A stretch of 64,000 nucleotides of DNA, from the NCBI RefSeq assembly GCF_029168945.1, contig NC_083604.1:67720211-67784210 (forward strand), given 5' to 3'. Of the stretch, positions 1 to 11,500 are shown piece after piece. This DNA comes from Cannabis sativa (taxonomy: Eukaryota; Streptophyta; Magnoliopsida; Rosales; Cannabaceae). Each line of letters starts with the position of its first letter. The stretch's first letter is position 1. The notes below the pieces were generated by a model that was not told the origin of the DNA, searched no databases, and saw nothing but the letters and a program-made list of their open reading frames with translations. A program made the translations under genes and the position numbers.

Positions 1-3000
1 TGATGGAGGATGTTCAATTTATCCATTGTAAGGTAAAAGTGATAGGGTTAATGGAGGAGTTCTTTTTTACTGCTGTTTATGGTAGTAATTTGTTACTGGA
101 GAGGAGGAAACTGTTTGAACAGTTGGCTGGTCTTGGTTTAATGAACAAGCCGTGGTTAATTCTTGGGGATTTCAACGCCATGTTTGGCTTTCAGGATAGA
201 GAGGGTGGCAAGCAAATTTTAGCAAAAGACATTGAAGATGCTCAGAATTGGCTTTCCCAAGGTCAAGTGGAGGAGTTAAAAGGTTCTGGTTCTTATTTTA
301 CTTGGTCTAACAAGCATGACATGGGTTCTAGAGTTTATTCCAAGCTTGATAGAGTCTTTATAAATGAGGATTGGTTGGATCAATTTCCAAACACCGAAGC
401 GTGCTTCAAATGGGATTGCATATCGGATCATAGTTATTGCATTGTCAAGAGCAATAAAATTGGTAATGTGGGAGTTAAACCTTTCAGGTATTGTAACCAC
501 TGGTCTCTTCATTGTAATTTCCGTGAGACAGTTTTGAATTGCTGGAACAGAGGGAATGATGCTAAAACTGTGGCTGATGTGGGTAGAAAATTACTTAGAC
601 TGAAGCATGTGCTAAAGAAGTTTAACAGGGAGGAAGTTGGGGACATAGTGCATCTTTATCATCAGAGCAAAGTGGAGTTTATCTCGGCTCAGGAGAATTT
701 GGCAAAAGATCCTAACAACAGCATCCTGCATCAGGTTGAGAAGAATAAAGGGTTGGAGTATGCTGCAGCCTTAAAACAGTATAACTGCTTTCTTCGTCAA
801 CAGAGTAAAATAACATGGTTGCAAAATGGAGAAGACAACACTAGATACTTCCATTCGGTTATGAAGAAAAGGAAGTTGGAGAATCGAATCACAACTGTTG
901 AATTGAATGGGCGTCTGGTAGATGAGTATACCCAAGTAGTGGAGCATTTTTTGAACCATTTCAGGAATTTTATGGGAAGGAAAAGCACTGCTACTAAGAG
1001 GCTTGATAACCATGTTTTAGTCCAGGGTCCGATCCTTTCTTTGGAACAACAGGCTAATCTAATTAGACCTTTTAGTGAGAAAGATGTGAGGAAAGCTTTG
1101 TTTGGGATTCATTCAAATAAAAGCCCAGGTCATGATGGGTTTGGTTCAGGCTTTTTTAAAAACCTTTGGAGAGATATTGGGAAAGAGGTGTCCACAGCGA
1201 TCCTTAATTTTTTTGAGGAAGGGGTGATGCCAATTTCATTGAAGGATGCTGTAATCACTCTAATCCCGAAGACTCTTGATCCTAAGGAAGCTAGTGACTT
1301 TCGCCCTATTGCTTGTTGCAATACTTTGTACAAATGCATCTCGAAAATGATTTGTGCAAGGTTATCAGAAGTCCTCCCTTGTCTTGTGAGTAATAATCAG
1401 GGTGCTTTTATCAAAAACAGGTTGCTAGCTCATAATATAATGATCTTCCAAGATCTGCTCAAAGGCTATACCAGGAAAAATGTATCTGCTCGTTGTATAA
1501 TGAAAATCGACTTGAGTAAGGCTTATGATACTGTAGACTGGCAATTTGTGGAAGACCTCCTCAATGGTTTGTGCTTTCCTATGCGGTTTGTTCATTGGTT
1601 GCTTACTTGCTTAAGGGGTTCTACTTACTTTCTGTTGCTTAATGGAAGAATCCAAGGCTCTTTCAAAGGTGAGAAAGGGCTTCGCCAAGGAGACCCTTTT
1701 TCTCCTCTTGTGTTTGTTCTAATAATGGAATATCTGTCTAGATTGCTCTCTTTTTATTCTAGCAAAAAGGGTTTTGGCTTTCATCCTCTTTGCAAGAATA
1801 TGAGATTAACTAACCTCTGCTTTGCTGATGATCTAATAATTTTCTGTAAAGGGAATGTAAATTCAGTTGAGTTAGTTAATGCTGCCTTTCTAGAGTTTTG
1901 TCAAGCCACAGGTCTCGCTTCCAACAAGAGGAAATCTCATGTATACTTTGGGGGAGTTAAAGAGGAGACTAAGAGCAAGATTTTGGAGCTGATTCAAATG
2001 GAGGAGGGGACTTTCCCTCTCAAGTATTTGGGGGTTGTCCTCAGACCGACTAAGTGGAAGGCCTCGGATTGTGGTGTGATTTTGGATAAGCTTAGTCTGA
2101 AGCTTAGCGGTTGGGCGAGTAGAAATCTCTCCTTTGCAGGGCGAGCCCAACTTATTCACTCGGTTCTCCTTGGCATTCGAAACTTTTGGATGAGCCTCTT
2201 CATTCTTCCCAAAAAAGTTGTGGATGCTATTGACAAGAAGTGTCGTGACTTTCTTTGGGGAATGAATGGCAATAGAAGCAAGCTCCACATACCCTCTTGG
2301 GAGAAAGTTTGTCTTCCCAAGCAATTCGGTGGCATTGGTTTTAGAGAAGGTAAGAAATGGAATTCGGCCATGATTGCTAAACATGTTTGGGCGATTTCAA
2401 GCAAGCAAGACAACCTTTGGGTTAAGTGGATCAATTCCATTTACTTAAAGGATGAGGACTTCTGGTCTATTTCAGCGAATCATGACTTTAGTTGGTATTT
2501 TAAAAAGATTTTGAAGATAAGGAAGATGACCAATTCTGTCATGTTGAACCAGGCGGCTAAGGAGAATAAATTCAAGGTGAGTAAATTCTATGTTGATCTT
2601 ATTGGGGCTGCCAAATCCTCTTATGCTACTTCTATTTGGCATAAGTTCATTGTTCCTAAACATAGATTCATTTTTTGGCAAATCATGAACGAACATTTGC
2701 TCACCCGTGACCTTTTAAGTAAATTTCTGCCTATCACTTCAGCTCTTTGTGTTGTTTGTGAGGATGCTATGGAGTCCCATAGTCACTTATTTATAGATTG
2801 CATCTTCACTAAGAAGGTAATTGCTGGTGTTGAAATCTGGGCTGGTATTCTAAATTGGCCGAAAAGTTTCAGTGAGTTGCAGCAGAGATGTTTCCTTACC
2901 AAACCAGATTTTGCTGAGCAGGTGTTAAATTCAGTCTTTGCAGCCACTCTCTACCACATTTGGAGAAACAGGAATGATTGCTTGTTTAATGCTATGTGTT

Positions 3001-3231
3001 TGTCAGCTTCTTGTCTTAGTAAAAGTATAAGAAATGTGGTCAAGACTAGAATTATTGGCTTTCATTGTACTAGTTCTAAGAAGAAAGATAGATATGCTAT
3101 AAATGTTGTAAATAGCTGGTAGTTTTTTTTTTTTTTTTTTTGTGTGTTGGTTGGCTGCTGCCGCCAGCTTGCTTTTGTATTTGGTTGGTTCTTTTGAATA
3201 AAAAATTCTCCTTTTGTTCAAAAAAAAAAAA
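1..3231 (+). mobile_element. LINE (plant L1-type) retrotransposon, 5' part outside window
   Basis: The element runs off the left edge of the window. It ends with the stop of its ORF2 at 3120-3122, a T-rich tract, a short 3' UTR and an A-tail at about 3220-3231. This tail architecture, together with endonuclease, reverse transcriptase and zf-RVT domains, is typical of plant L1-like LINEs. The 3' target-site duplication would begin with cttgagaa, but its 5' partner is not in the window, so completeness cannot be judged. Confidence 0.93.
3..3122 (+). CDS. LINE ORF2: endonuclease / reverse transcriptase / zf-RVT (partial at 5' end)
   Basis: This is one open frame of about 1039 codons. An exonuclease-endonuclease-phosphatase fold occupies the first ~150 residues, with the GDFNA motif at residues 55-59 and an SDH motif further on. 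The first part of the endonuclease is missing, so the true start lies upstream of the window and the Met at position 3 is only an internal methionine. Reverse transcriptase follows: first catalytic Asp at residue 503 in KIDLSKAYD, and FADD at 607-610. A zf-RVT region near the C terminus has the CVVC...H...C pattern. The product would nick target DNA and prime reverse transcription of LINE RNA. No stop or frameshift is visible, so this copy may still be coding-competent. It is unrelated in function to the host genes around it. Confidence 0.93.
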   Translation: MEDVQFIHCKVKVIGLMEEFFFTAVYGSNLLLERRKLFEQLAGLGLMNKPWLILGDFNAMFGFQDREGGKQILAKDIEDAQNWLSQGQVEELKGSGSYFTWSNKHDMGSRVYSKLDRVFINEDWLDQFPNTEACFKWDCISDHSYCIVKSNKIGNVGVKPFRYCNHWSLHCNFRETVLNCWNRGNDAKTVADVGRKLLRLKHVLKKFNREEVGDIVHLYHQSKVEFISAQENLAKDPNNSILHQVEKNKGLEYAAALKQYNCFLRQQSKITWLQNGEDNTRYFHSVMKKRKLENRITTVELNGRLVDEYTQVVEHFLNHFRNFMGRKSTATKRLDNHVLVQGPILSLEQQANLIRPFSEKDVRKALFGIHSNKSPGHDGFGSGFFKNLWRDIGKEVSTAILNFFEEGVMPISLKDAVITLIPKTLDPKEASDFRPIACCNTLYKCISKMICARLSEVLPCLVSNNQGAFIKNRLLAHNIMIFQDLLKGYTRKNVSARCIMKIDLSKAYDTVDWQFVEDLLNGLCFPMRFVHWLLTCLRGSTYFLLLNGRIQGSFKGEKGLRQGDPFSPLVFVLIMEYLSRLLSFYSSKKGFGFHPLCKNMRLTNLCFADDLIIFCKGNVNSVELVNAAFLEFCQATGLASNKRKSHVYFGGVKEETKSKILELIQMEEGTFPLKYLGVVLRPTKWKASDCGVILDKLSLKLSGWASRNLSFAGRAQLIHSVLLGIRNFWMSLFILPKKVVDAIDKKCRDFLWGMNGNRSKLHIPSWEKVCLPKQFGGIGFREGKKWNSAMIAKHVWAISSKQDNLWVKWINSIYLKDEDFWSISANHDFSWYFKKILKIRKMTNSVMLNQAAKENKFKVSKFYVDLIGAAKSSYATSIWHKFIVPKHRFIFWQIMNEHLLTRDLLSKFLPITSALCVVCEDAMESHSHLFIDCIFTKKVIAGVEIWAGILNWPKSFSELQQRCFLTKPDFAEQVLNSVFAATLYHIWRNRNDCLFNAMCLSASCLSKSIRNVVKTRIIGFHCTSSKKKDRYAINVVNSW

Positions 3232-3239
3232 CTTGAGAA

Positions 3240-4120
3240 ATATATTTACAATTCTGCTGCTTCAAAAGTTATAAAATTTGAGTCTCAATATCATAATCAG
3301 TATATTGCTATCAACCCATCCCTGAGATAATTATGCAAATGAGTAGAACAATATGAAAGAGTACTCAAGCACTTACTTGTTCAATATGAAAAATGTAAGA
3401 ATCTTGCATATGCTCTTGATTAGCGATATAAATTCTGTACACAAATTACAAACAACAAAGTTCAATGTTTCTATTTTCTATTTTTCTACCAAAGAGGTAA
3501 AAATAACAAAAAAGAAATAAAGAATAAAGAATAACAGAGAAACAGATCAAATGAATATCCCACAATGCAATTGTAATCCACCTTGATGATTCTTGGAGAA
3601 TTCATCAATCCTAGAAAAAAAATTATTGCTCTAGTTCCTTTGGTGGTGGACACCCATTTTTGAGATAGAATTACAAGAAAATGACAAGATAGAAGTCCCA
3701 AACACATATGTATTATCCATTGATGAAATATTTTTTAGAAAAAATTGAAGAACTTGTTGAGTGACAAACTCAACAAAATTCACCTTCCTCATATGAAGAG
3801 AACCTAGAATTTTATCAGGATATGATACATGAGCTATCAAACCCAATTGAAAAATAAAAATTACCAATTTCAGTAAGAAAATAAACATTAACAGTAAGAT
3901 TATGTCAAAAAAAATTCTAAAAAATAATAATAAGGATAATTAAAACCTATCGAAACCATAAAAGAGAACTTGAATCAATCAAGAGATTAAATTAAAATTC
4001 AATTAAAACCCTAAACCCAATAGAGTCAGTCGCACAAGCAAAAAAAGAAAAAAAAATCAAATTGATCCTCCAACAACAAAAAAAAAAAAAAGAAAATAAA
4101 GAAACTCACAATATGAATGC
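3240..4120. other. Unclassified non-coding stretch, possibly cargo of a CACTA-type element
   Basis: No convincing gene is present. On the minus strand around 3630-3890 a short open stretch of about 85 codons has fairly balanced composition and could be a captured host-gene fragment, but I do not recognise it. The stretch lies between a LINE tail and an LTR-like block, and left of a CACTA-type terminus at 6055, so it may be internal sequence of that element. Confidence 0.3.
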
Positions 4121-4584
4121 CTTGTGTAAAGTCCTTTTTTGGCAAGTTAGGTGACAAAATAATTTTTCCTTTTTATGGTAAGATTGGTGTGCATTCATAT
4201 TCGATTTCTTACCTTATAAATTCGGATTGTAGTTGCCCTTTTCCTTGTTTGGAAAGTTGCACTTTCAGCTGAACTTTCCTTTGTTGAAAACTTCTCAAAA
4301 GAGAAGGAATTCTCTTTTGGAAAGTTGTCTTTTTTAGGGAAACTTTGATTATTGCCTTTTCCTTATTAATTTCGATTGTATCTTGATACAATCAGAATAT
4401 CTAATCTGTTTTTGGCAGGAATCAAGCATTGATAGAGGATCGGACCCGAGTTTAGTAAGTTTCCCGTTTCTGGGCAGATCTGCTTCGTCAGCATCCGAAT
4501 CTGATGTAGCAGATCGTGTTTCTTTTGGAAAGTTTTTGTACAGCTGCTAATTCGAAATTGTGGTTGCCTCTTTGGTTTCTATGA

Positions 4585-4595
4585 TCTATAAATAG
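4585..4595 (+). promoter_or_regulatory. TATA box of the LTR-like block
   Basis: The sequence tctataaatag is a near-consensus plant TATA element. It is followed about 30 bp later by a C/T-rich stretch suitable for initiation. It probably drives (or drove) the retroelement transcript rather than a host gene. Confidence 0.5.
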
Positions 4596-4777
4596 AGCCT
4601 AGAGAGCAACCATTCGAATCACCTCTTCCACTATTCATTTTTTGCATTTTTCTTTTGAGAGAAGAGAGTGTTTCTTTGTTTTGTGAGAGCCTAGTTGTTC
4701 ATCTAGGTTCTAGTTGTTCTATTTCTGTTCTTACTCTATCCTAGAGGTTGTGAAGAACTACTTGACTGAACAAGAGA

Positions 4778-4883
4778 TTGGTCTTCGAGAGAAGACTTGA
4801 TAAAGCCTTACTTCGGGAGGAAGTAAGCACTTGGTCTTCGGGAGAAGACTTGTTGAAGCCTTACTTCGGGAGGAAGTAAGCAC
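4778..4883 (+). repeat. Two tandem 53-bp units, each with two small hairpins
   Basis: Units 4778-4830 and 4831-4883 are nearly identical. Each holds two inverted repeats around a short loop, gtcttc-n-gaagac and acttc-n-gaagt, so a transcript would fold into four small hairpins in a row. Confidence 0.8.
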
Positions 4884-5394
4884 TCACACTTCAAAGACGA
4901 AGGGAGTTCGGGCTTGAAGGTGTTTCAAGAAGTCAGATTCATAAAGTGGATTACAAAGGATTGCGGCAATACTTTAGAGGGAGTCTAAACTTGTTTAAGT
5001 CAATTGTCTTTGTAATTTTGATACTTTATTAATTGATTTCATTCTCTGGCGTGGCCCCGTGGACTAGGAGTGTTCGGGAGAACACTGATACCACGTATAA
5101 ATCTCTTGTGTCAAGTTATTTATTTTTCTGCAAATATTTTATATTCTGCCTTTTCAGTTTTGCTGTAGCAGAATTACTTTCTGCTGCTGCAAACGCTTAC
5201 AGTTTTTATATTTTCGTATATACAACTGACATTTGCAAAAACACGGTTTTTCACCTTGGAAGCCAGAGAAAGCAAGAGTCTTAAGAACCTCACAGCCAAT
5301 TCCACCCACCCTAAACATGGTACTTCTTATCTTTTATTTCTTCAACGATGGAGAAGGAATTCTTAAAGTTGGTCTGAAGCAAGCAGACATATAA

Positions 5395-5456
5395 AACCAC
5401 ATAGATGAAACCCAACAATGAGAAGAAAAATGAACCACATAGATGAAACCCAATAA
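5395..5456 (+). repeat. Short direct repeat (accacatagatgaaaccca)
   Basis: The phrase accacatagatgaaaccca occurs at about 5395 and again at about 5433, roughly 38 bp apart. It is a simple local duplication with no evident function. Confidence 0.6.
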
Positions 5457-5789
5457 CGTATTACAGAAGGTAAAACACAAAAGAGATTAAAGAAAAGAAA
5501 TAATCAAACCTTCTATATTTTAAAGGTTTAGGAAGAGCAGAGAAGATGTTGAACCTTCGTGGTGCCGACTATGGAGAGAGAGAGGAGTTGTGTCGTGCTG
5601 ACCGCCGAGAGAGATGGACTGCAGGTTAGAGGAACACAGAGAGAGGGAATCGTGGATGATAGGGGAGCGATGGGGGTCGAATATTGCCAGAGCTATACCC
5701 TAATTTCTGATTTGGAGAAGAGAATGAATAGTCTGCTTATTTCTCGATTTGGGTTTAGAGGAAATAGAGATTCAGCGTCCGTTTAAAGA

Positions 5790-6055
5790 ACTTGAAACCA
5801 TTTTTGTGAGTTTTTATAACTGACTATATAGTCATATTCAACCTTTCTAAACCGACGCAACAAACCAATTAAAATTTTTAATATTGTACTTTTCCCGTCG
5901 GTTTTTTCATTACTGTCTAATTAGTAACAGGCGCAAATAATATTTTTTTAGCGTCAGTTTAAAACAGTTGCATAAATACATGCCTGACTATTTACGTTGG
6001 TCAACGAAATGAACAGTTGCGTTGACCGACGTAAATAGTGTAATTTGTAGTAGTG
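5790..6055. mobile_element. Right terminal part of a CACTA-type DNA transposon
   Basis: The segment ends in aatttgtagtagtg at 6055, the reverse complement of the CACTACTACAAA terminus seen intact at 17784. It carries sub-terminal copies of a cgacg/cgtcgg motif and a hairpin (5988-6038). It abuts a LINE fragment that it appears to have interrupted. The left terminus was not found in the window; it may be further left of position 1 or deleted. Confidence 0.65.
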
Positions 6056-6390
6056 ATTTTTTCCACTAGCAAAGAGCATTCTGATGAAGATATTTTCTTT
6101 GGGCAAATTGGCACTCCCAGATACCTAAAGGGCATCTCATGTCTCTTGAATCCAGAAGCATCAAGGATTCTTTGAATATCTGTGTCACTCATGTTATTGC
6201 AATAAACAGAAGTCTTTGAAGGATTAGGAAATAGACCTGATGTTTGAGAGAATAGATTCAGCCCCTGCAACATATAATAGATGATTTTGTAGTCTCCATT
6301 ACAGAAAAGCAGAACATCAGCAACAAAACTAAGATAGTTTAACTTTAGATCTCCACACCTCTCATAGAACTTGAAATCTTGCTTTGAGCT
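6056..6390 (-). pseudogene. LINE reverse transcriptase fragment, cut by the CACTA-type end
   Basis: Read on the minus strand, this gives the piece just after the RT active site. It has a decayed active-site motif (FADV instead of FADD) near 6310, followed by a stretch whose PFRYLGVPI motif is typical of plant LINE RT. The coding match stops at 6056, where the CACTA-type terminus begins. It is from a different LINE subfamily than the element at 1-3231. It is truncated at both ends and non-functional. Confidence 0.85.
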
Positions 6391-6840
6391 ATATTAGAAA
6401 ATTATATGAAAAAAATGAATGAAATGTAATTGAATATGCTCATTTGTAATTAGTTCTATAGCTCAAGAAGATTTTTCTCACAAAAATAAAATAAAATAAA
6501 ATAGGGGTAAAAGTCAATTATAAGGATCATAGTTGGATGGTAAAAATTATATTTACTTAAATTTTAATCTCTATCTTCTAAATTGTGTATGTGATGTCCC
6601 ATTTTCTTATTATATTTGAATTTTACTTTTTGAACTTCTATCAATAAATAAATTTTATTTAGTGTCTTAATTATTGAACCTAATATTTTTATTGTTATTT
6701 TTTTTTATTTTATATTATATTTAATACTAAAATACAAATTTACATCAATTTTTAATATGTTATACAATCTATAAAAAAAAAAAAACACCCTCTCTCATTT
6801 ACAATAAAAAGTGTCAACTTAAATGTTGAATCTGCCACTG

Positions 6841-6910
6841 AGTACTACACTTTTTTTTTTTTGAATAAAATTATTCCACTTATTCAAAAAAAAAAAAAAA
6901 GTACTACACT
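6841..6910. mobile_element. Extremely 5'-truncated LINE insertion with 11-bp target duplication
   Basis: The sequence agtactacact occurs at 6841-6851 and again at 6900-6910. Between them lie only a T-run, gaataaaattattc and an A-run. The same kind of tail (T-run, gaataa, A-tail) ends the large LINE at 3231. This is what a LINE insertion reduced to its last ~48 bp would look like. Confidence 0.6.
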
Positions 6911-7297
6911 TGCACTGTAAAACATTGTACTAATTATTTTGAACCCTATATATACCTTATTAATTTCTGTTTATTAAAGATTAGGTGTTGAGTTTTTTGT
7001 TTCAGATTACTTGAAATATATATCTATACATATATATATTTATAAAAGAGCAATATATCTCATGGATTTTATTTTGTTATTTTTCATACTGATACTTGTT
7101 ATTAATAAGGAGAAAAAGAATCATAATAAAGGTAAATAATCCAGCTTGACTAAATTAATTTTTTATTTCACTGTTCCTGAAATCTATCAATTATAGAAGT
7201 TTTTTTGAAAATTAATTTATAAATGAGATCTTGAGATAATGTATGTGGGATTTTCTTATTGATCCTATAAAAAATACCAAAAATAAATACAAAAACT

Positions 7298-7307
7298 TAT
7301 AAATACA
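7298..7307 (+). promoter_or_regulatory. Candidate TATA box for the rhamnogalacturonate lyase gene
   Basis: The sequence ttataaatac is followed by a pyrimidine-rich leader and by gag|gtaaca at about 7390, which looks like a splice donor. If real, a non-coding first exon would be joined to the coding exon that starts near 8559, and the MITE at 7585 would lie inside that 5' UTR intron. This is inference only; there is no transcript evidence. Confidence 0.3.
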
Positions 7308-7584
7308 CCCTTTCTCAGAAGTTGTTCTACCCAGGTTCTTTTAGCCTTTCTCTCATCTTGTAGCTGTTTTTTTCACAATTCTTATTTGAGGTAACATTAT
7401 TTATATGCTCAACAATTACGATTATACATCTTTGACTTAATTTGGTGTCAAAATAGACCAAATTAATAATTAGTTTTTTTTTCGTTTTATGTTTTTTTTA
7501 GATCGTTGCATGCATTACACGCTATTTATTATAATCTCTCTTCAAAAAATATTTAAATGTATAATGTAATTAGATTATATTAGT

Positions 7585-8151
7585 TAGGGCTGTACATCGG
7601 TCGGTTTGGGCGGTTTATCCTATATATTTTCTAACCCAATCTAAAGTTCGGGTTGCTAAAATTTAAGTGCAACCCGCCCAATTTAAAAAAAAAATTCTAT
7701 AAACCGACCAACGGTTTGGGCGGTTTGGTCGGGTTAACCCGCCCAAACCGGCCAAATTTTTTTTTTTTTTTTAGTTTTAAAGTCAAAATTAACAAAAATT
7801 TTAAAAATAAATTAAAAATATCACATTCCACCAAAGTACAATACTATATATATGACTTTAAAACTAATAATTAAGTATATAACTTTATATTATTATATAT
7901 TTAATCATTTATATTATATATAATAAAAACTAAAAAGTTTAAAAAAAAAAATAAAAGTGCAAAATCGGGTTGGTCGGGTTGGTCGGTTTAATTGGGCGGG
8001 TTGGACCTATTTTCAACCCGCCCAATTAACAGATTGGGCGGTTTGTAATTTTTTCGGGTTATTTCGGTTTGTAGTTTTTATCGGTTTTTTCGGTTCGGTT
8101 TGGGCGGGTTATTCGGTTTAGGCGGTTTACAAATTTTTTTGTACAGCCCTA
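7585..8151. mobile_element. hAT-like MITE (family 1, copy 1), 567 bp
   Basis: The terminal inverted repeats are tagggctgtac at 7585 and gtacagccc-ta ending at 8151. A perfect 8-bp target duplication, atattagt, stands at 7577-7584 and 8152-8159, the length made by hAT transposases. The interior is built of ggtcggtttgggcggtt-type motifs and has no transposase. A second copy in the opposite orientation lies at 62466-62973. Confidence 0.9.
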
Positions 8152-8558
8152 ATATTAGTACACATGTTTGAGGAAAATCTAACACTTTTCACACCTACAC
8201 ATTTTTATGTAAAAACTAAATATTTTCATAGTTAATGAAATTTCGTAGGAAAATATAAAATTGTAACGGAATAAAAAATATACAAAAAGAGAATATTAAC
8301 TCTCATCACACATGTATTAGATGTTTCTGATGTTCTCACAAATAAATTAATGCAAGTTAAAAATTTTATTACGTACCTTTTCTCCAAATTCACACCAGAT
8401 ATTTTATTTTTCTATTACTAAAAACAGTAAACCATTTTAATCTCAACTTTGAACTTGGTATAATATATTTCACTTATTACATACACAATAAGTTTTATTT
8501 ATTATTTAATTTTCTCATCTCTTATTTATTCCTCTTGTATTTATATTCACATATAGTT

Positions 8559-11500
8559 ATGAAGAACGGAAATTGGAGAAAACGAATAAATCTGATTCTA
8601 GGTTTATCACTTTACGTGATTTTACATTTGTGTTTCATCTCTGCATCAAGTTCATTAATACGAACCAATAAGACCATCAACCCAATAAGGTTATTAACTT
8701 TTTATTTTTATTTAATTTATATAATTGTTACTGAAATTAATTGATTTTCTTCAATTAAACATTTAGGGGTTCGGAACTAATAAGTACCTCATCTACACTT
8801 AGGATCAGTCAAACAATTAAGAGAAATCGAAAGGTAAATATTTTTGGTTTTGAATACGTGGTGATCATATTTTATTAGTTACTTCGTTTTTTTTTTAATA
8901 ATTATTCTTTTTATATATAATTTGTTCTTATATCCTAACTAATTAAGTTCAGTTCTTTTATTTATGTTTTAATTATAATTTGTATATATTCATGATTCAG
9001 GTGATAATCCTAGACAATGGTCTTGTGCAACTCACCTTTTCAAATCCAGGTGGTGATTTAATTGGAATAAGATACAACAATATTACTAATTTGCTTGAAA
9101 ATAGTAATAAATATGGTAACAGAGGGTAAATGATTGTCATATATTCTTTAATCTAATTTATTATATCATATTTGTAATTCCTCTTTTCAAATTTAGTTAT
9201 ATATATTGTATTTGTAATATATATAATAAATTATAAGAGTGTATCAAACATGTCGTTCTATATATAGGTATTGGGATATTGAGTGGGGTGAAGACATTGC
9301 CGGAAGCTCAGCTAGTAATTATGATAGGTAATAAATTCTTATAATATTTAATTACTTCTAAAACGTAAATATATATCCTAATAATAATTTTTCTAATTCA
9401 TAAATTATTTCATTGCAGATTAGTAGGAACAAAATTTGAGATTATAACAGCAAATAATGATCAGATAGAAATTTCTTTCACTAAGAAATGGAACGATTCG
9501 TCAAAGGTGTTTCCTGTAAATATGGACAAACGGTAATATATATACATAACTTTTCAATCGCTTGAACTTTGTAAATAATATTATTTATAATAAATTCTCA
9601 ATTAAACAAAATCTTTTATACAATAATTGCAGGTATATTATAGTACGTAATTATTCAGGTTTCTATACTTATGGAATACTTGAGCATCCTAGAGATGCAC
9701 CAGCTGTACAAATTAGTGTTATTAGGGCTGCTTTCAAGCTTAAACAAAACAAGTACGGTAACACATTTAGTTATTTAATTATTGTCTTCAACAAATTAAT
9801 CTATTTTAAATGGAATTTTACAAGTTTAAAAAATGACTTTCATGATCAGTTAATCAATTTCAAAATTAATGTCCAAATCAATCAATAAATATAAAGATGT
9901 ATATTTTGGTTCATGATCAGATTCAATTACATGGCAGTCTCAGACGATAGACAAAGGATTATGCCATCAGCCTTAGACCGTAGAAATGGTGAGGAACTTG
10001 CTTACCCTGAAGCTGTACTATTGACTAATCCTTCCAACCCTAACCTTAAAGGAGAGGTATGAACCAATTTTTTGTTCCTTTCTTTCATTTATGTATATAT
10101 TGTGTTTTAAGTTTCGGTGAGTATTTTATTATTAGTTTATTCTTATATATATATGTATATTAATTTCAAGTGTAAATTATTTATTACAAAAAGGCGATCA
10201 AGTTTTGGATGGTTTCACCAAAAAAAAATAGGTGATAAAACTTACCACTAGATAAAGTTTTGGGTTACTGCGACAAATACTTTACAAATATAATAATTAA
10301 TATGTCACATGCATATAACAAATTGTTAGGTAGCATATAAGGATTGTTTTAATCTTTTGTTTTTAGGTATTTTTAGAATATTGACAAATTCTGACTCTAT
10401 ATATTTATCTATATATTACTTGATGATGGTGTATTATATATATAAGCTGTTTGAGTCTTGCTTCCGACATCTTAAATAATTTAAAAATTTGTGAGAGATA
10501 TCTTTTGTAACTTTATTCTAAATCGTGATATTAAATAAAATAAAGTTACATTACAGCTAGCTTATTTATGTCCCAAAAATTTCAAAAATATGTGTAAATA
10601 GTTATTGAAAATAATTACTAAAATAGTGGTACCAATTATATCTATTATATGTATAACAAATTTATATTTATAAAATCTTGGAATTTAGGTTGATGATAAA
10701 TATCAATATTCAAGTGATCACAAAGACATTAAGGTTCATGGTTGGATTAGTTCATACCCATCAGTAGGGTTTTGGGTAATCACACCCAGTCAAGAGTTTC
10801 TCACAACTGGGCCTACAAAGCAAGAGCTCACATCCCATGTCGGTCCAACATCTCTCTCAGTAAGTTTATTACCCAACTATTAATTTTTTTTTTCTTTAAG
10901 AATAATTAATTAAATAGACATAGAAATTATTAGCTATGCCTATACAATTAGTACATTAAATTTTGTAAATAATATGACCCCAACAAAAGAAAAATCAAAT
11001 GAAATGCAGGTCTTCATGAGTTGTCACTATGTTGGAAAGGATCTAATTATAAAACTTAAGAAAGGAGAGACATGGAAAAAAGTTTTTGGCCCCATTTCGA
11101 TCTTTCTTAATTCAGTCTCAACCAATCCTAATCCTCATTCGGTATTATGGGAAAATGCAAAAACACAAGTACGTACATACAATACATATATTATCGTAGT
11201 AATTATAATTAATTTTCTTCCTAAGTTTTTGATTAACTAATGATTTAAATGGTTATCAGGCACAAGAGGAAGGTTCGAAATGGCCATATAATTTCATAAA
11301 TTCCAAAGACTTTCCTATTTCTAATCAGCGAGGCAGTGTTAAGGGTCAGTTGTTTGTTCAAGATAGGTACTTATTTATTAATTTATATCACCAATTATTA
11401 TTTATTAAAGATAAAGCAATGCTTTTTTTTTTTTTTTTTGGAATAAGTGAATATAACTAATTTTTTCAATTTTTTCTTTGTTTGGTTTTAGATACTTGAA

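Larger units (their letters stand above)
4130..5280 (+). mobile_element. LTR-like block with its own TATA box (possible solo LTR)
   Basis: A good TATA box (tctataaatag, 4585-4595) is followed by a transcribed-leader-like sequence and two tandem 53-bp repeats (4778-4883). A phrase resembling plant Copia LTR 3' ends (a gtggccccgtggac motif near 5050) comes next. No primer-binding site, gag or pol follows, so a solo LTR is the simplest reading. I could not fix the TG...CA ends or a target-site duplication, so the borders are approximate. Confidence 0.4.
6391..7580. other. AT-rich intergenic DNA upstream of the lyase gene
   Basis: No coding signal is seen. The stretch holds a short aaaat array near 6485, a minute LINE insertion (6841-6910) and a candidate TATA box with leader at 7298 onward. 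Confidence 0.6.

Noticed and set aside
7653..7874. 73-codon open frame within the MITE at 7585
   Set aside because: It is generated by the aaccgcccaa / poly-A repeats of the element.
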